The translations under genes and the position numbers were made by a program. Below, one piece after another: positions 1-13,700 of a stretch of DNA of 64,000 bases. The notes beneath the pieces were generated by a model. The model was not told where the DNA came from, ran no database searches, and saw only the letters and a program-made list of their open reading frames with translations. This stretch comes from Congeria kusceri (lineage: Eukaryota > Mollusca > Bivalvia > Myida > Dreissenidae), in NCBI GenBank assembly GCA_027627225.1, contig CM051024.1:81054204-81118203 (forward strand), given 5' to 3'. Within the stretch, counting starts at the first letter, position 1. Every line of letters begins with the position of its first letter.

Positions 1-384
1 TTGTTTTCCGTTGGGGTAATAATTAACTGTATCAGCTAAACCCTTGCTTATAATTGGCCACATCAAAATGCAATTCTAGTCATGTTTTATCAAACTTGTG
101 AAAACAACAGGCAGTTTGTCAGCATTTATTGTCTAATTAAAGATGATAGCTAGCAAGCTCTCGTTATATCAACAGACACTTGATTGTATTACTGAAAGCA
201 ATGTCTGTGTTATATGTTATATTCTGACGCTAAATGGATCGTTAATAAATTGACTTTTTTTTCGAAAAACAAAATGCCTACCTACCTACCTGTCACCAGC
301 AACCTTGGGTAGGCAATGGCAAACAAACAATTTTTTAAGGTTGGCCTACGCATTTGGTATAACATAGTTAACACATTACTCCTT

Positions 385-587
385 ATTAAACATGGTTGGT
401 TAAAGCGATGTCTGCTGTCATTTCTTCGAATGGCTCATAAGTCGTGAGTTCGATGGCCGCTTGGAGTTGTATATTATATTATATTTTATTTATTTGATGC
501 GCATGTCTTGGTAAAGCTCATTTCTATCGAATAATATATTTTATAGTGCAATTGGAAGCCAATTGTTCAATGACATAGCCCCTTTAA
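385..587 (+). repeat. TTAA-type TIR element with tRNA-like core, 5'-truncated copy
   Basis: tRNA-like part with A-box-like 'TGGTTAAAGCG' and B-box-like 'GTGAGTTCGATGG', then 'ATGCGCATGTCTTGGTAAAG' and the right terminus 'TGACATAGCCCCTTTAA'. Same family as the copies at 8950, 34861 and 35609; the left terminus is missing. Confidence 0.7.
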
Positions 588-1860
588 CATATTTATGACT
601 TTTTTGGTGTGTGAGCCTTATATGCTAACACAAATTTCTAGTGAAATAGAATCATATGTATTAATGTATATTTAAATCAATGGCAAAATTTTCAGTAAAT
701 ACAGAACTGGACATAAATATGTGACAAATAGTATGATGGCCTGACAATAATTTATTTATATTAATGGTTAATGTTTAATGTACGAGCGTACAACATAATT
801 GGCGCTATTAATTGAAAGAACACGACGTAAATTGCCATCCTGACTATACTCCACTATAAACTGGAAGAAAATTTAAGAAAAAGCAGTGTTGCAGAACACT
901 TTATTCTATAGTTGTTTCATCACAAAATAGTTCTCAACTATAACAGCCTATATCAAGTTTTATTTATATTGTATTCAGGTTGCAAATCATGCTGTCTGAA
1001 AAATTATTTAGATGTTTTACAGTTTAAGTCATTTCTATAGTATAGAATGAATTAATTGAAGTTGTTCATTAAGAACGTCTAGAAACGTACCAAACACCCT
1101 CGACACTGTACTCGACAAGTCTCCTATTTCTGAATAAAAATCGCCCTTGTCCACATTACCGCAACCCGATTAGAATCTGCAATGATATTTTTAGAATGAT
1201 TACACTAAAAAATGCAATAATATATGCATATCACACTATGTTTGCGCATCAGTAAATCTCCATTTAGATGGTACGTTCATAAATTATAAAATAATACTTA
1301 CATGACGTACATCTGAAGCATTGTCTTTGAAGTTAACTTACCAATTACCGGTATCCATTTCGGAGCAAAAAAGTCCACCGACAGTGCTGATAAGCTGATC
1401 ATGATCTCATGTCCGTTGAATAATATCTCGTTTAACAATTGAACAACACATTTTGTCATTGATGTATTTCAAAATATGACATAAAATAATTAAACGAATA
1501 TGTGAATATGCTTAGTTTAATCCCATATATCCATATAAAGTTACAAAGTTACTACAAAGTTAATATTGTATTATGAAACGCCACAGTTGATCGACTAATA
1601 TATTATATGATCATGTGTTAAACATCAAAATTCAATCAATGTGTTCATTTCAAGTTCAATGTTTCATAATATTCATTAACACTTCATATCGTTCTTCTAC
1701 TGTGGAGCTTCTGGTTTGTAACGTTTAGGTTGTTATGTTGATCTGTTTAAAGTGTTCCCAAACAACCCTTAAAAATGATATCATTCCTAAAAGTATGGAC
1801 ATGCATACATTCTAAATATCTGCGTTAACGCATTTAGTTGGTAACAAAAAACTATACACA
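588..1860. other. No gene seen
   Basis: AT-rich sequence without convincing exons, RNA genes or recognisable repeats. Confidence 0.5.
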
Positions 1861-1864
1861 TGGA

Positions 1865-1930
1865 CTGAAACAGGGCGACACGAATTCCCCAAATCGACCC
1901 AAATATACCCAAATCGACCCAAATATACCA
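1865..1930 (+). repeat. CGACCCAAAT short repeat tract
   Basis: Several copies of 'CCCAAATCGACCCAAATATA' after 'GGGCGACACGAATTCCCC'. Similar words recur near 2825 and 2995, and in inverted orientation at 6413-6470 and 45990-46045, next to the Harbinger relics. From 1931 to 3055 I see nothing else that can be annotated. Confidence 0.5.
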
Positions 1931-3059
1931 ATAGTGTATGTCATTAGGTATTTTTACGTGAAAAATATTATTATTTAACCATTTATATTGACTGTGTTTT
2001 TATTTATTTATAATATTTGCACAGAAAACGTAGATTAATTTAATTGGAAGTTCAAACAACAAGATAGGTTACACATCACTAAATCACGGGTCATGGGTAT
2101 TATCCAATCTCTTACACACCAGTTACATTCCGTTCACCTCTGTAGTTGACCCGCAAAGTAGTCCCATGCGATTCACGTGGTTTTAGTTATATGACCATAA
2201 TAAATAAAGACATTTGATGTCCCTCTATCCCGTAAGAGTAATGTAGTTCCAATGCATGGTTTTGCATGGACAAATCCTGTTTTGTGGTCACGGGTGGTTA
2301 GCGCGTGGCTAACATAAAACTTAGTGAACACATCAATTTTAATGACAAATAATCCAGAAAAGAAGAACAAAACCTTTCTGGAAAAAATTCACTATCAAAT
2401 ATATAACAAAGTATCCAACTCCAGACGCCCGAATGATAGGGTGCATCGGTTTGAATATCCATAACTTTAAAAATTGTCCATTGATGTTCATTAACTCGAT
2501 CTTATTTGATGCAAAAATGAATTTCCTTTCAGGAAGTGTACAACATTGTTTTGTAATTATTTGGTTGGAGTTTTAAGAAATAAACCAAAACATAGTTACT
2601 TTGACCTTCTTTGTTTATTCATAGAGATTCTCAGCCCAACGGCTTAAAAATAAGCGCTCAATTCGCGAAGGTCAACAACTGGTTTTCTCAATAAGCCACG
2701 TACACGACGGCTTAAAAGAACTTTTACATTTGAATCATTACTATATGAACAATAACGCACACAACTATATGTAATATCACCGTCAATAAACATAATAGGT
2801 TACACATCAGCCAATTCGCATAATCAACCCAAATCGACCCATGTATGATCATTGTTATCGGTATCTTTTAAAATGTATGATCTTTAAAGCAAATTTAGCC
2901 TAAATTACTGTGTTGTTTTGTACAATTTTGCTCACAATTACATTTGAATCGTTACAATCAGCTAAAAAGGTAACACTTTAACGATGTCCCCAAATCGACC
3001 CAAATCAACTATCATCTACCCTTGTATGTTATATTGAGGATATTTGTTTAATGCAGTGT

Positions 3060-3180
3060 AAGATCGTATTTATTTCACGAGTGGTCATAGACATAATATT
3101 TTCACGAGTGGCGCAGCCACGAGTGGAAATATTTAGTTTCTATGACCACGAATTTAAAACATTTAAAGCTTACACTGTTG
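3060..3180. repeat. Palindromic hairpin element
   Basis: Near-perfect inverted repeat: 'GTGTAAGATCG...TTCACGAGTGGTCATAGA' on the left and 'TCTATGACCACGAAT...AAGCTTACAC' on the right, with the centre 'CACGAGTGGCGCAGCCACGAGTGG'. MITE-like; it lies about 75 bp left of the duplication edge. Confidence 0.7.
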
Positions 3181-3989
3181 TGGTGGGAAAATAGTGCCAC
3201 TTATTGCGTCGTCGTCGCATACTATTTTTTGTATTGAACTTTATTATGTGTTTTCTGTGAAATGTTTGACTTCAAGGAAAAAATAGGTCTCATTTTTCCC
3301 TACTGTGACATATATGCTGTGCGAAAATGTAGTCCATCATATATATTTACATTGTTACTGAATAAATGAATAAAGAACGGAAAATAAATCAGTTGATACA
3401 TTTTAAGTATAGAAATTTAAAAGCAATACATCAGGATTTGCAATAGAGTTATTTCAATTTAATACTGCATATAAGCATCACATGTCACCAAAAACTGCAT
3501 AAATTAACATTATTTTTTATAATTACACTTATTTATGTATCTACAAAGTAATCTAGGGGTGTAATGATAACACGGATTAATATTGTGACTACGCGCTTTA
3601 TTCTGCAGTGTTTAGCGAAATATACCGCCATATATTGCCCATATTAAAATGAGAAGTTTCATTTTATATCTCTCTTAAATAACCGTGCAAATGCATTTAT
3701 TGAACTTATTATCATTGTTTAAATGCCAGTATAAACAAAATATTTGCATGATGTTAAATAACATATTTATAAACTTTTAGAAACTAATCACATTATTTTT
3801 TATAATCATCAAATTCGCAATGACATGTGGATAAATAGATATCATTTTTCAGATAGTGTAATAAATGCTGTGGGAAAATGTGCTCCCTCGTATCTACTTA
3901 CTTTTTCACTGAATTAGGCCGCTATTTTAGTTTTTATTCTTTGGTTAATGAGATTTTTTCAAAAAATGTCTACTGGCAGGTTAAACAAG

Positions 3990-5165
3990 AGCGGCATAAG
4001 TCCCTAGGTTGCTCACCTCAGGGGCTAAGGAACTAAACTGTTCTGAGTAAGTTTAATGAAGACTCGGCTAAGATTGTGGCCTCTATATTGTTCACACGCT
4101 TTTTCTTCAATTTGGCCTGGTGACCTAGTTTTTGCCACCATGTGACTCATTTTCAAACTTCTCCTAGATATCTCTGGGACATATGTTCTGACCAAGTGTC
4201 ATGCTCAGATCACTGGGCTATAAATGTAGCCTCTAGGGTATTCACAAGCTTTTTCTTCAAGTTGGCCTGGTGACCTACTTTTTATCCTATTTGACCTAGT
4301 TTCGAACTCGTTTGAGATATCATTGAAACAAATGATCTGAGAAGGTTTCAAGAATATTGGGCAAATTCTCTGACTTCTAGAGTGTAAACAAGCTTTTTCT
4401 TCAATTTGCCCTAGTGATCTAGTTTTTGACCCCACTTGACCCAGTTTCAAACTCATCCGAGACATCATTTGGACAAATGTGGCCTCTAGAGTGTAAACAA
4501 GCTTTATAAATTTGTCATATAGTCATATAAGATTAACTGACTCCCCCCTGGCGGCCATGTTTTTCAACAGAAGGCAACCATTTTTGAACTCGGTCGAGAT
4601 ATCATAACAACAAATGTTTTGAGCAAATTTCAAGAAGATTGGGCAAAATATGCGACTGTTAGAGTGTTAACAAGCTTTTTCTCAAATTTGACCTTGTGAC
4701 TTTGTTTTTACTCCCACATGTTCCAGTTTCAAACTCGGCTAAGGTATCATTGGGACAAATGTTCTGAGCAAGTTGCAAGTTGATTTGGGCAAAATATGCG
4801 GCCTCTAGAGTGTTAACAAGCTTCATAAAGTTTTCAATATAGCCATATAAGGAAAACTACCCAGCACCCTGGCGGCCATGTTTTTCAAATGAGGGCAACC
4901 ATTTTCGAACTCGGCCTAGATACCATGGCAATTATTTTGAGCAAGTTCAAAGAAAACTGGGCCAAAAATTTGACTAGTGTTAACAAGCTTTTGCTTTAAT
5001 TTGACCTAGTGACCTAGTTTCTGACCCTACATAACCCAGTTTCGAACTCGGCCGAGATATCATTGAGACAAATGTTCTAAGCAAGTTTCATGTTGATTGG
5101 GGAAAAAATGTGGCCTCTAGAGCGTTAACAATCTTTATAAAGTTTTCAATAAAGCCAAGGAAAAC
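3990..5165 (+). repeat. Degenerate tandem array, unit about 145 bp (CTCTAGAGTGTTAACAAGC type), copy A
   Basis: Recurring order 'TGGCCTCTAGAGTGTTAACAA', 'GCTTTTTCTTCAATTTG', 'TGACCTAGTTTTTGACC', 'AGTTTCGAACTCGGCCGAGA', 'TATCATTGGGACAAATGTTC'. Spacing of the GCTTTTTCTT blocks near 4096, 4247 and 4388 is 140-150 bp. A variant unit carries 'CCTGGCGGCCATGTTTTTC'. A dispersed bivalve-type repeat. The 87-codon minus-strand frame here is just this repeat. Confidence 0.85.
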
Positions 5166-6519
5166 TGCAGAGCCCACTGTCACTTCCTGTCAGACACTAT
5201 AACAATGCGTGAAATCATTAAACATATTTCAAATAAATTATGGATCATTTTAATTATGGTTTAATCTAGTGACGCCAGCTATTGGTGTAGTTCACAGTGC
5301 AAGAGATATATAGTCCCTTTCAAACACCTTAAAACAAATACGGTCTGTGTGTCCATGGAGTTGAGTCGATTCCAGCAACGAAGCATAACGAACCAAGACG
5401 AAAGGGGTCCATTCGGTCTCTCCGGTAAGTGCTAGAACCGACGCGAACCGGTGGTAGCATATGAAGTATCGAACAGCGCCTGCATGGTAGTGGTTTATGA
5501 ACAGTTGTTTGATACAGTCGCCACGCTTGAGCTGTATATGTTATATATTTGCATAATGTGGTAGGTTATGCTCCAATGTTTCTCCTGTCGCTCTCACATC
5601 ATGTCCATATATAATTGTATGCTAAAAAATGCATCGGCGGAAATTACAGCTGCTCGATATATGGATCTTCCAAGGCGGAAAATATGCCCTTCGCCACTTT
5701 TTTTTGATTCCGGATGTAATTCCGTCCATTCATACTAAACAACGTAAAAAAGATAAATCTTTAAACAACAACATAAATGAACAATAAATAAAAACACATG
5801 AAATTATGATGCTCTAATGAGACATATGCAAATAAAAATGCAGACCGTATTTAATGTTCTTTGTTTTCATTTCAGAGCCGATTGTACCCTCTGTATAAGT
5901 TGGAATGAAAAAAATCAAAAATATACAACCATTTCTTCTTGTAATTGTTGTCATATTTATGATTGCGCCTTTCTTTGGTGGTATCCAAAAAAAAACGAAC
6001 ACCCAAAACCAAAGCTATATATAGAATAATATTATTTTGTGCATTCAGACAATAAAATGTCCATGTGGGTTAATACATATTTGTTTATTTAGCAATACAG
6101 GTAAATTATTCACACGTTATAACAGCATCTCAACATCTTGATTATTGTGGAAGCAATCAGTTAGTTTCTTTAATAATATTAGATATCACAGTCAGGTTTA
6201 CAAAATAGCAATTCAACTTTTAAGGTGTAATATAGCCACGTTTGTGTTATTTATGCGTTATTTATAATGTAACCTGTGTCTCGTAGTCATTTTTTATCCG
6301 TGCAACCCAGACTTCAATAAACGAATAGTTCGATTACTTAGGCAACCATTTGAAATCGTTTTCAAGTATTTGACATTTTGTGGCTATATTTGTACAGAAT
6401 TGTTATTCATTTAGGGTCGATTAGGGTAGATTTGGGGGTTTCGTGCCGCCTCTGAAACAGGAAACAAGGGGCCAAGGGAGATTATAGATACAAAACAGTA
6501 CCGCACATTAAAGGCTAGT

Positions 6520-6910
6520 AAAATTCGATAACTAATTCACCTGCGTTATGGGTGGTATGGAATGATTTCGCTGAATCTTCCTTTCCAGTTCATCACCCAT
6601 TATTTCCACCAGGAATTAATGCAAGCCCTGGACAAACAATATCGCTGAATAATCTGTTCATCCGAGAGATGCTCAAGTGAGGTTCTGGGTCGGAAAACCC
6701 GCTCTCGTCTTCGCAAATCGCCGAACAAAACAAACGCAGCGACCATGCTTTCGAACGTTACGACAGCCTTGGTCCATTCGTAACTTTTACGTTAATACTT
6801 ACGATTTCGTAGCAGGTGGTTGCGTAAGATTTTTTTAATGAAACGCTCTTATTTTCTTACGAACGTCATACGTAAGAAAACCGTTCGTACGATCTTTATG
6901 AAACGGGCCC
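6520..6910 (-). mobile_element. Harbinger-type DNA transposon relic, copy A
   Basis: The minus strand begins at 6910 with 'GGGCCCGTTTCATAAAGATC', a typical Harbinger terminus, then reads into HARBI1 N-terminal sequence: 'RRRERVFRPRTSLEHLSDEQ', 'IIQRYCLSRACI'. The nuclease domain is absent, so it is a non-functional 5' fragment. The frame breaks after the 'CLSRACI' block. Confidence 0.75.
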
Positions 6911-7750
6911 GTTGTGTTCTAACTTATTAACAAATATGATCGTATTGTAGTTATGGGAAGCGGTTAAAATCATGCATATTGTATTTTTACATTGTATTTT
7001 TACATTTGGTGTCATAGTAATCGAACATTTTCCAAGTCAGATCCACAAAGATATACAGTCCAATGGAATTACAATTTATATTGTTAGCTTTCTATGTGTA
7101 TGAAATATTGAACCAATTTGGTATTACGTATGCTTGGGATCAAATCAAATCAAATCGTTCGGGTGTATACAACAGCCTTTAAACAATTGTAAGCATTTGT
7201 TGTTGTTTTTTTAATTACAGTTCGGTTAAACTGTTATCAAGGCCTGGCGAAGATAGGAAAGAAACCAGTAATCTAAAACTCGGTATGTTCTCTTAGTCTA
7301 ATACCCAAATCGTCTCGCGGTTTTCGTCTAACAAAACAACATATGACATTGCGACACTACATGAATCCCTCTAGATATTTTTTCCACAAACAACACTAAT
7401 TACATCTGGACCATGGATAAAGCACTTAATAAGGAGTAAACATAGAATGCAATCCCGATGTCAATATCAGCAAATGGAGTATACATAAATGCACTCCATT
7501 CTCGCGAGATTTATCGTTCACATTAGTCTCTAAGAAAGTAGCCCGTCGAAATACCAGACTACATTTGTTTCGTATTTACTGGCATCTAACCTGTAACTAC
7601 AATGTGCTTCCGAAATCAGCATACTGAACGAATATCACATTTTATAAGCGCAACGAATAAACGAACTCTATTGCTGAACTGATATTATGAGGTTGTTTTT
7701 TTACAAATATCCAAAATAAAAGCTAACCGATTGGCAAAAAACTAGGATTT

Positions 7751-7772
7751 ATGGATTATATCTTGAAAAGGG
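7751..7772 (+). CDS. Gene A exon 1 (start codon exon)
   Basis: ATG followed by codons for DYILKR and one base of the next codon, then a perfect donor GTAAGT at 7773-7778 (phase 1). The same ATG, reading frame and donor are kept in copy B and in the older relic at 36913, the main reason to call it real. A TATA-like TTTATAAG lies at 7641-7648, about 110 bp upstream, but B has TTCATAAG there, so the promoter is unproven. The alternative is that translation begins in exon 2 and this is a leader exon. Confidence 0.6.
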
Positions 7773-10700
7773 GTAAGTTTCTTGACTTTATTTTTTACCA
7801 CATTGGTTTTGATAACATGCTAATCGTCGATCCTTAAACCGACGAACATAGTCCATATCTTGATAAAATGGCTGCACCACAAAACAAACAAATGCATTGC
7901 CTTCTGTTATTTTCAAGTGTATGACATCTGTTTAAATATATATAGTAGCATGTTCATGAAACGTTTTGATGTGAGGTATGAACTATTGTGTTTATTTAGA
8001 TAGATTAAATAGAGCCCAGGCGTCTAAATTCATATATTGTGTAATCATTGCACTACAAACTGCACTCATTGTGTATTTTTTGTTGTGATTTGCGATAACT
8101 TTGGTTTGAACGCCGCATATTTACAAACCAAATATACTTACCCAGTAGAAAAACGTCACACAAAAAACAACAATGGGTACATCTTTAGTATTTTTAATTA
8201 CAGCGATATATACAGTGTACATGTTCTTCGATTTTACCCAGTAAATCTAAGCGTCCTATTATTCTGTAAAATGTGAGACACCATACTTCACACAACCGTT
8301 TTGTCACAGTTTTGTTTCATTACAAAGCGATTAATATAAAGAGACACGTATAGTTGTTTTAATTTTAATGAGATCATTTTCATAAATAATCATTTTGAAC
8401 GTATAATGTAAGTTTTCCACGTTATGGCATTTGAGGGCAACATTAAAATTCAAATGAATCAACATGATTTCGATCCAACTCTTTTCACTTAGTAAATAGT
8501 ACTAAATGCGAGTCAAAAACACAACACTGTAAGCTATAGCGAGAAGCTTCTTAGACAAACTGTTAGCCCACATATATTGTGGCTTATCCAGTTATAATTT
8601 CAATTGTTTTAAATTTTGCATTAACGATTGTAGGCATAGACAGGCATACAAATTACCCTTTTCAGAAGATATTAAAACTTAATATTTGATACTTAGTTAC
8701 TTAGTTACCCAAGTAATTAATAGAAGTTTAAGGTTTAACGTTTACAGGCACAATTGCCTGGAGTTCTATACTTGTGTATAATACTTGTAAAAGCAATTTT
8801 TTGTTGAAAATTATCCCTTAAACCTGATCGAAACACACTACAACGAAAACATTGTTAGCATGTGTTTACAGTCTGAATACTGATAAGGTTGAGATATCAA
8901 GTAGACGAGCATTTCAACGTTTTCAAATTTAATGTGGTAATGCATTTGGTTAAAGGGACTATGTCAACAGAAAATCGGCTTCCTATTGCACTATCAATTA
9001 TATTGTTTGATAGAAATGCGTTTACTAAGACATGTGCAGTAAATAAATAAAAAATAATATAATAAAAAATAAGTTGTTTAATAAAAACAAATCAGCAAAA
9101 AAGTCTGAAAAACTTTAAAGCCCAGGCGAGTATCGAACTCACGAATGTGTGCACTCATTTCCCATTATAAATACCCTGTTTTAACCGTTATTACATGCCA
9201 GTATTAATATCACAATTCCGGATAGTTTTAAGAAATTGCTTCCTCGAGGCCCTTTTGGATGACATAGTCCCTTTAAACCAGTGTTTTTTGGCGCCAGTAT
9301 TAGTATATTAATGTTATTTATTTATTAAATAGGCTTTCATTACACATTCCAATATCAGTTTTGCATCCAAGGTCAAGTTTGAATTAGGTAGAACGGAAGT
9401 CCACAGGTGCCCCATTGTTTTACCTGTTTTGAATGATGTCTTATGTGTTTTATCATTTTTTATGTAATACGTTATAAATACGTTTGGTGTGGTTGTTCGG
9501 TGAAACGCGATTTAACTTAGTTGCATGCAAAGATCTTCGAAACATAGCGGTAGTCTGCAGCACTTGGTTGCGCACTTGGTCAAAATCGAAACAATCCAGT
9601 TGCACTTTTTAAAGGAAGCATAATTGGTCTTTATACCGTTTGCAGTTAAAGTGTCCTAACATTTGGCATACCGTTTGAGAACTGAGAACATATTACTTAT
9701 TAAAACGATTATTTTTGTTGGCAAGTGCAATTTTAACATTGGTTTAGCTTTCTCTTTGTAAAATCATTTGATCAAATAAACAAACTTGCGCTTATTAGTG
9801 TTTGATACTACAGAGTTTGCATGGTATGGAGAGACACACAATGTTTGAGTTTAATGAAGGATGGCTGCATCACACGAAATGAAGACATGTACTAGTGGCA
9901 GCAAAGAAAGGGCGTAGTACTAGGACACATTTTAAAGCAATTTTCCTCAATTAGTTGAACGTGTGTTGAAGCATGCAAAATCTGTGTTCTTTCTGAATGC
10001 AAATAAAAACAACAATACAGTACGGGACATTTTGCGGAAAGGAATTAATCTATCGAATTCAGGTGGACAAGTCATCGAAGAAAACGTATGTCCTATGCAA
10101 GATCGTACATGTGCGAGGGGCGATCAATAATTAACCCGATTGGCTTTGAATTTAATTTATTGCTTAATATAATTGAATAAAAGTTTTAGATACAAGCGTT
10201 CATTTATTATTTAATATGGAAAGAAAAAAATATATATTACAAAGCATACACTCTGAATGTTGTTCGTTGCTATAGCAACCCATACCCCTTTAAGCGGGGA
10301 CGGTGTCGTAATTTTGCTTAAATGTTCGAATTTGATATAAAAAATAAATAGTTTAAAACGTGCCGTTTCGGCGCCGATTGATGAATTCCACGTCATTGGT
10401 CAATTTTCTGACATAATTGTAGACACGACTGGCTAGCAAAACGAGTTTAAGCGTAACTGCCCATTTCCTTTCATGGCGTCATCTGATCCAACCGGTATTA
10501 TACATTTCTGTTGTGAGCTTAAATATTCGCCGACCTAAACCTCCGAGATAATTCAGAAGACATTGGCAGGCACCAACATGTCACGAACGCATGCTTTTGA
10601 GCGGCACAGACGATTATGGGAAGGCCGTGTGTCGCTGGAAGACAAAAAAGAAGACATCAATAGATTCAACGTTTGTTGCTACAGTTAAATACTTTGTTGA

Positions 10701-13700
10701 TATGCGGGTGAATATTTAGGACATATGCAGACGTGTGTGATATTATACTTCACCACGACAAAGCACCCTCCTATACCGCCGACGCAACCAATTAAGCTAG
10801 ATATCGGGTTCTTGGGATTTGAACAGGTTGATCACCCTGCATACTCGCCGAACGTCGCCCCAATGGATTTGTGCGTGCTTCCCGTTGTTAAGTCGGCATT
10901 GAAGGGCACGAGGTTTGAGACATTTGACAACCTGTCACGTGCGGTCCAGCGTGTTGTGTCCCGGTTGGATGAAGAGTGGTACATTAACCTGTTTTAGCGC
11001 CATGAAAATTTTGCGCTGATAATTATTTGAAAAGATGACAGAAACACGCCACGTCATTTTGACGTACAGTTTTCGTCTAAGCATCCACGACGGTTGTTTT
11101 AATAATGTATGTAGATTTTTTATTTCTTGCATTACAGCTATGCAACTTTCATATCAGATAATATAGATACAAGATTGATAAAATTTAATGTCTTTTTTAT
11201 TTACGTGAGCCTTGTTGTTTAAAAATAACAGCTTCAGTCCGGTAAATTCTGGATCACCCCTCGTTCAAGGCATTCTTGGCATATCCAGTTGTGTCTGCAT
11301 TAAAGATTTAGGAATTTCCAACAAACAGTCTTGTTAGCGTTTAATGATGTAAAGTATTATTGTTTACACCGTCAGTAACTGAAGGTGTATGGGATATAAA
11401 CTCTCAGTGGCTTCATATCATACTCGCCCTCGTATGGATGAAGCCACTGAGGGCGTATATCCCATTCACCCTTAGTTACTAAGTGTAACGAATATATCTC
11501 ACCGACTACCTTTCACTGGTTTCTTTTAATTGATATCACTTTAAAAATAACGAAAAAAAAACTTACAAAATAAGAAGAAACACATTTAAAATGACGTCAC
11601 GAAAATAAACAAAATGACGTCATTAGACAACGTCATTAGACTTCTATGGGGTATTGAAATGTACCCATGGTGTATGGAAAATATCCCATGGTCATGTGAC
11701 CTCTCTTAGCTAATATAATCCCGTCATTATGTAGGACATGAGATATGTGTGTATGCTTTAAGAGTTAAAGAAACGAATCGTGGTGAAATTCATGTAAGAT
11801 ACAACATACAAGTTTACAATCATAGTGTGAATCAAGCGCAGAATAGACATTTGTCTCGATTAAAAAAATATTTATATCGTAGTGAATCAGATACAAAAAA
11901 TATAATATCATATATATTAGAGCTACTTGACGTATAGTAAACCAGTTTTAAGGTAATGTTTTAAAATTGTTCAGATTCTAATTATCATCACAACTTGAAT
12001 AGCCATTGCTTTGGCCAGATTCTAATTGGGTCAATTCACAAACAAGCGTTGATGATCTGATATAAAAATTATTATTTTTGGTGTTATTATTATGGGGCTT
12101 ACTTCTGTTATAAAGAGTGTAAACATTTTGAAAGTAGAATTGACCTTTGCCTTATTACAGTAGCTCCTCTGGGCTAATCAACAATTGAATGTTGTATATC
12201 TTTAAAATACATTAGATTTTTGCTATTTTCTAAAAACACAATTAATGAAAAGACCAAATAGAAGCAATATAGTATAAATCGTAATATTAACATTTATACA
12301 CGATTTCAAAGATCTGATCCGACTGCCCGCGGATCCTTTTGAGCAGCACCCTGTACATTTTCTGTTCCTAGATCTTTGTCTATAAATGTCAGGATCGTAG
12401 TTAGGGCAAAATCGAATGTGCGCCCGTGCTTGTACATGAAATATATCGGAAAATAATATTGAAGGAACTATTCACATGTTGGGAAATAGAGAAATTCCAA
12501 AGAAAAAAAGCAACAACATAATATATAAAGGGGCGAACATGAAACTGCTGACAAAAATATAATCGATATATTATATCGCTGCATGAATAACATTAGATGA
12601 AATAGCGAAAAGTGTAAAACGTTTTTTTTAGACTGGTGGCGGAAGCCAACGGTCTTTTGAGAGGGTAATTTCTAGAACAGGTATCACAGGGAACTACTTT
12701 TTTTGCAGGCTACGAGTCAGTAAACCGAAAACTGAATTGGTCCTTTTTCTACCTGTGTTATTTTATATTAATTATTTAAGGGAATGTAAGTCATATGTGA
12801 AATAATGTGTATGTCATGTTATATATAACAATTACATTTTTTTAAATGTCAATTTATTACAAAATGTTACTTCAAACAAATGACACCCCTACTCCCCTAC
12901 TTTCGCTATTTGCATGTTGTGTGTAACCGAAATATTCACCTTAGTGCCCTGGAATAAAACCACTAAATAATGAGCTACATCTGTTATTTTTAACACTTAC
13001 TACTACGCTTCATCAATTATTCTGCATGGCCCGTTGCAGATTGACTTGTCGACTGGCATGTATATAATTCCGACTGCATTGTATAACTAGGTTTAAAAAT
13101 ATATTTGTTTCTTAAAAATATTTGTATTGTGATGTCGTATACTATAGAATAGGACGCAACATTATCAAGTTTACAAATGGGAAATTGAACATACAGTCAA
13201 ACAAATGATTCCATCTTAGCAAAAATGCACTTATAAATCACATGTTTTTAGTTTTTTTGTCGCCAACAGTCTTTCTACGTTGTCAGCGTTTTGATTAAGC
13301 AATAATAACGCACTTTGCAAGGAACAACTTAAAATAAAAGCACTTTAAGGAAAAGTATGAAACATTATCTTCAATAAATATATTTTAAAAGATATTCAGC
13401 GTCTTTGATCATTTTTATCCGTCGTATATGAGACTCGATCAGTAGGTCACACGATACTACCATAATAAAATCATGCTTTATTCCTCCGAACATATCATCA
13501 TATAAATTAACGTTACCTGTTTGTAGAACTAGGAGAACTAGCTCTCTCCTGTTTCTTAAACGTATATAAAAGGTGCTGCATGCTCAGTAAAGTTATTTAA
13601 ATTAAATTTCGATTTGAAGAAACCTTAAAATTATTCATTTGGAACGAAAAACTCAAAATCAACATCATAAAGCAAAACATACATAAATAGTACGTAATAT

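Noticed and set aside
4205..4468. 87-codon minus-strand frame
   Set aside because: Lies wholly in the CTCTAGAG-type tandem array and repeats its own sequence.
5817..6029. 70-codon frame with a counterpart at 45449-45697, and 100-codon frames at 45094-45407
   Set aside because: Frames are shifted between the duplicates and have no domain or splice context.
8037..8276. 79-codon frame in intron 1
   Set aside because: Not kept in copy B; no family resemblance.
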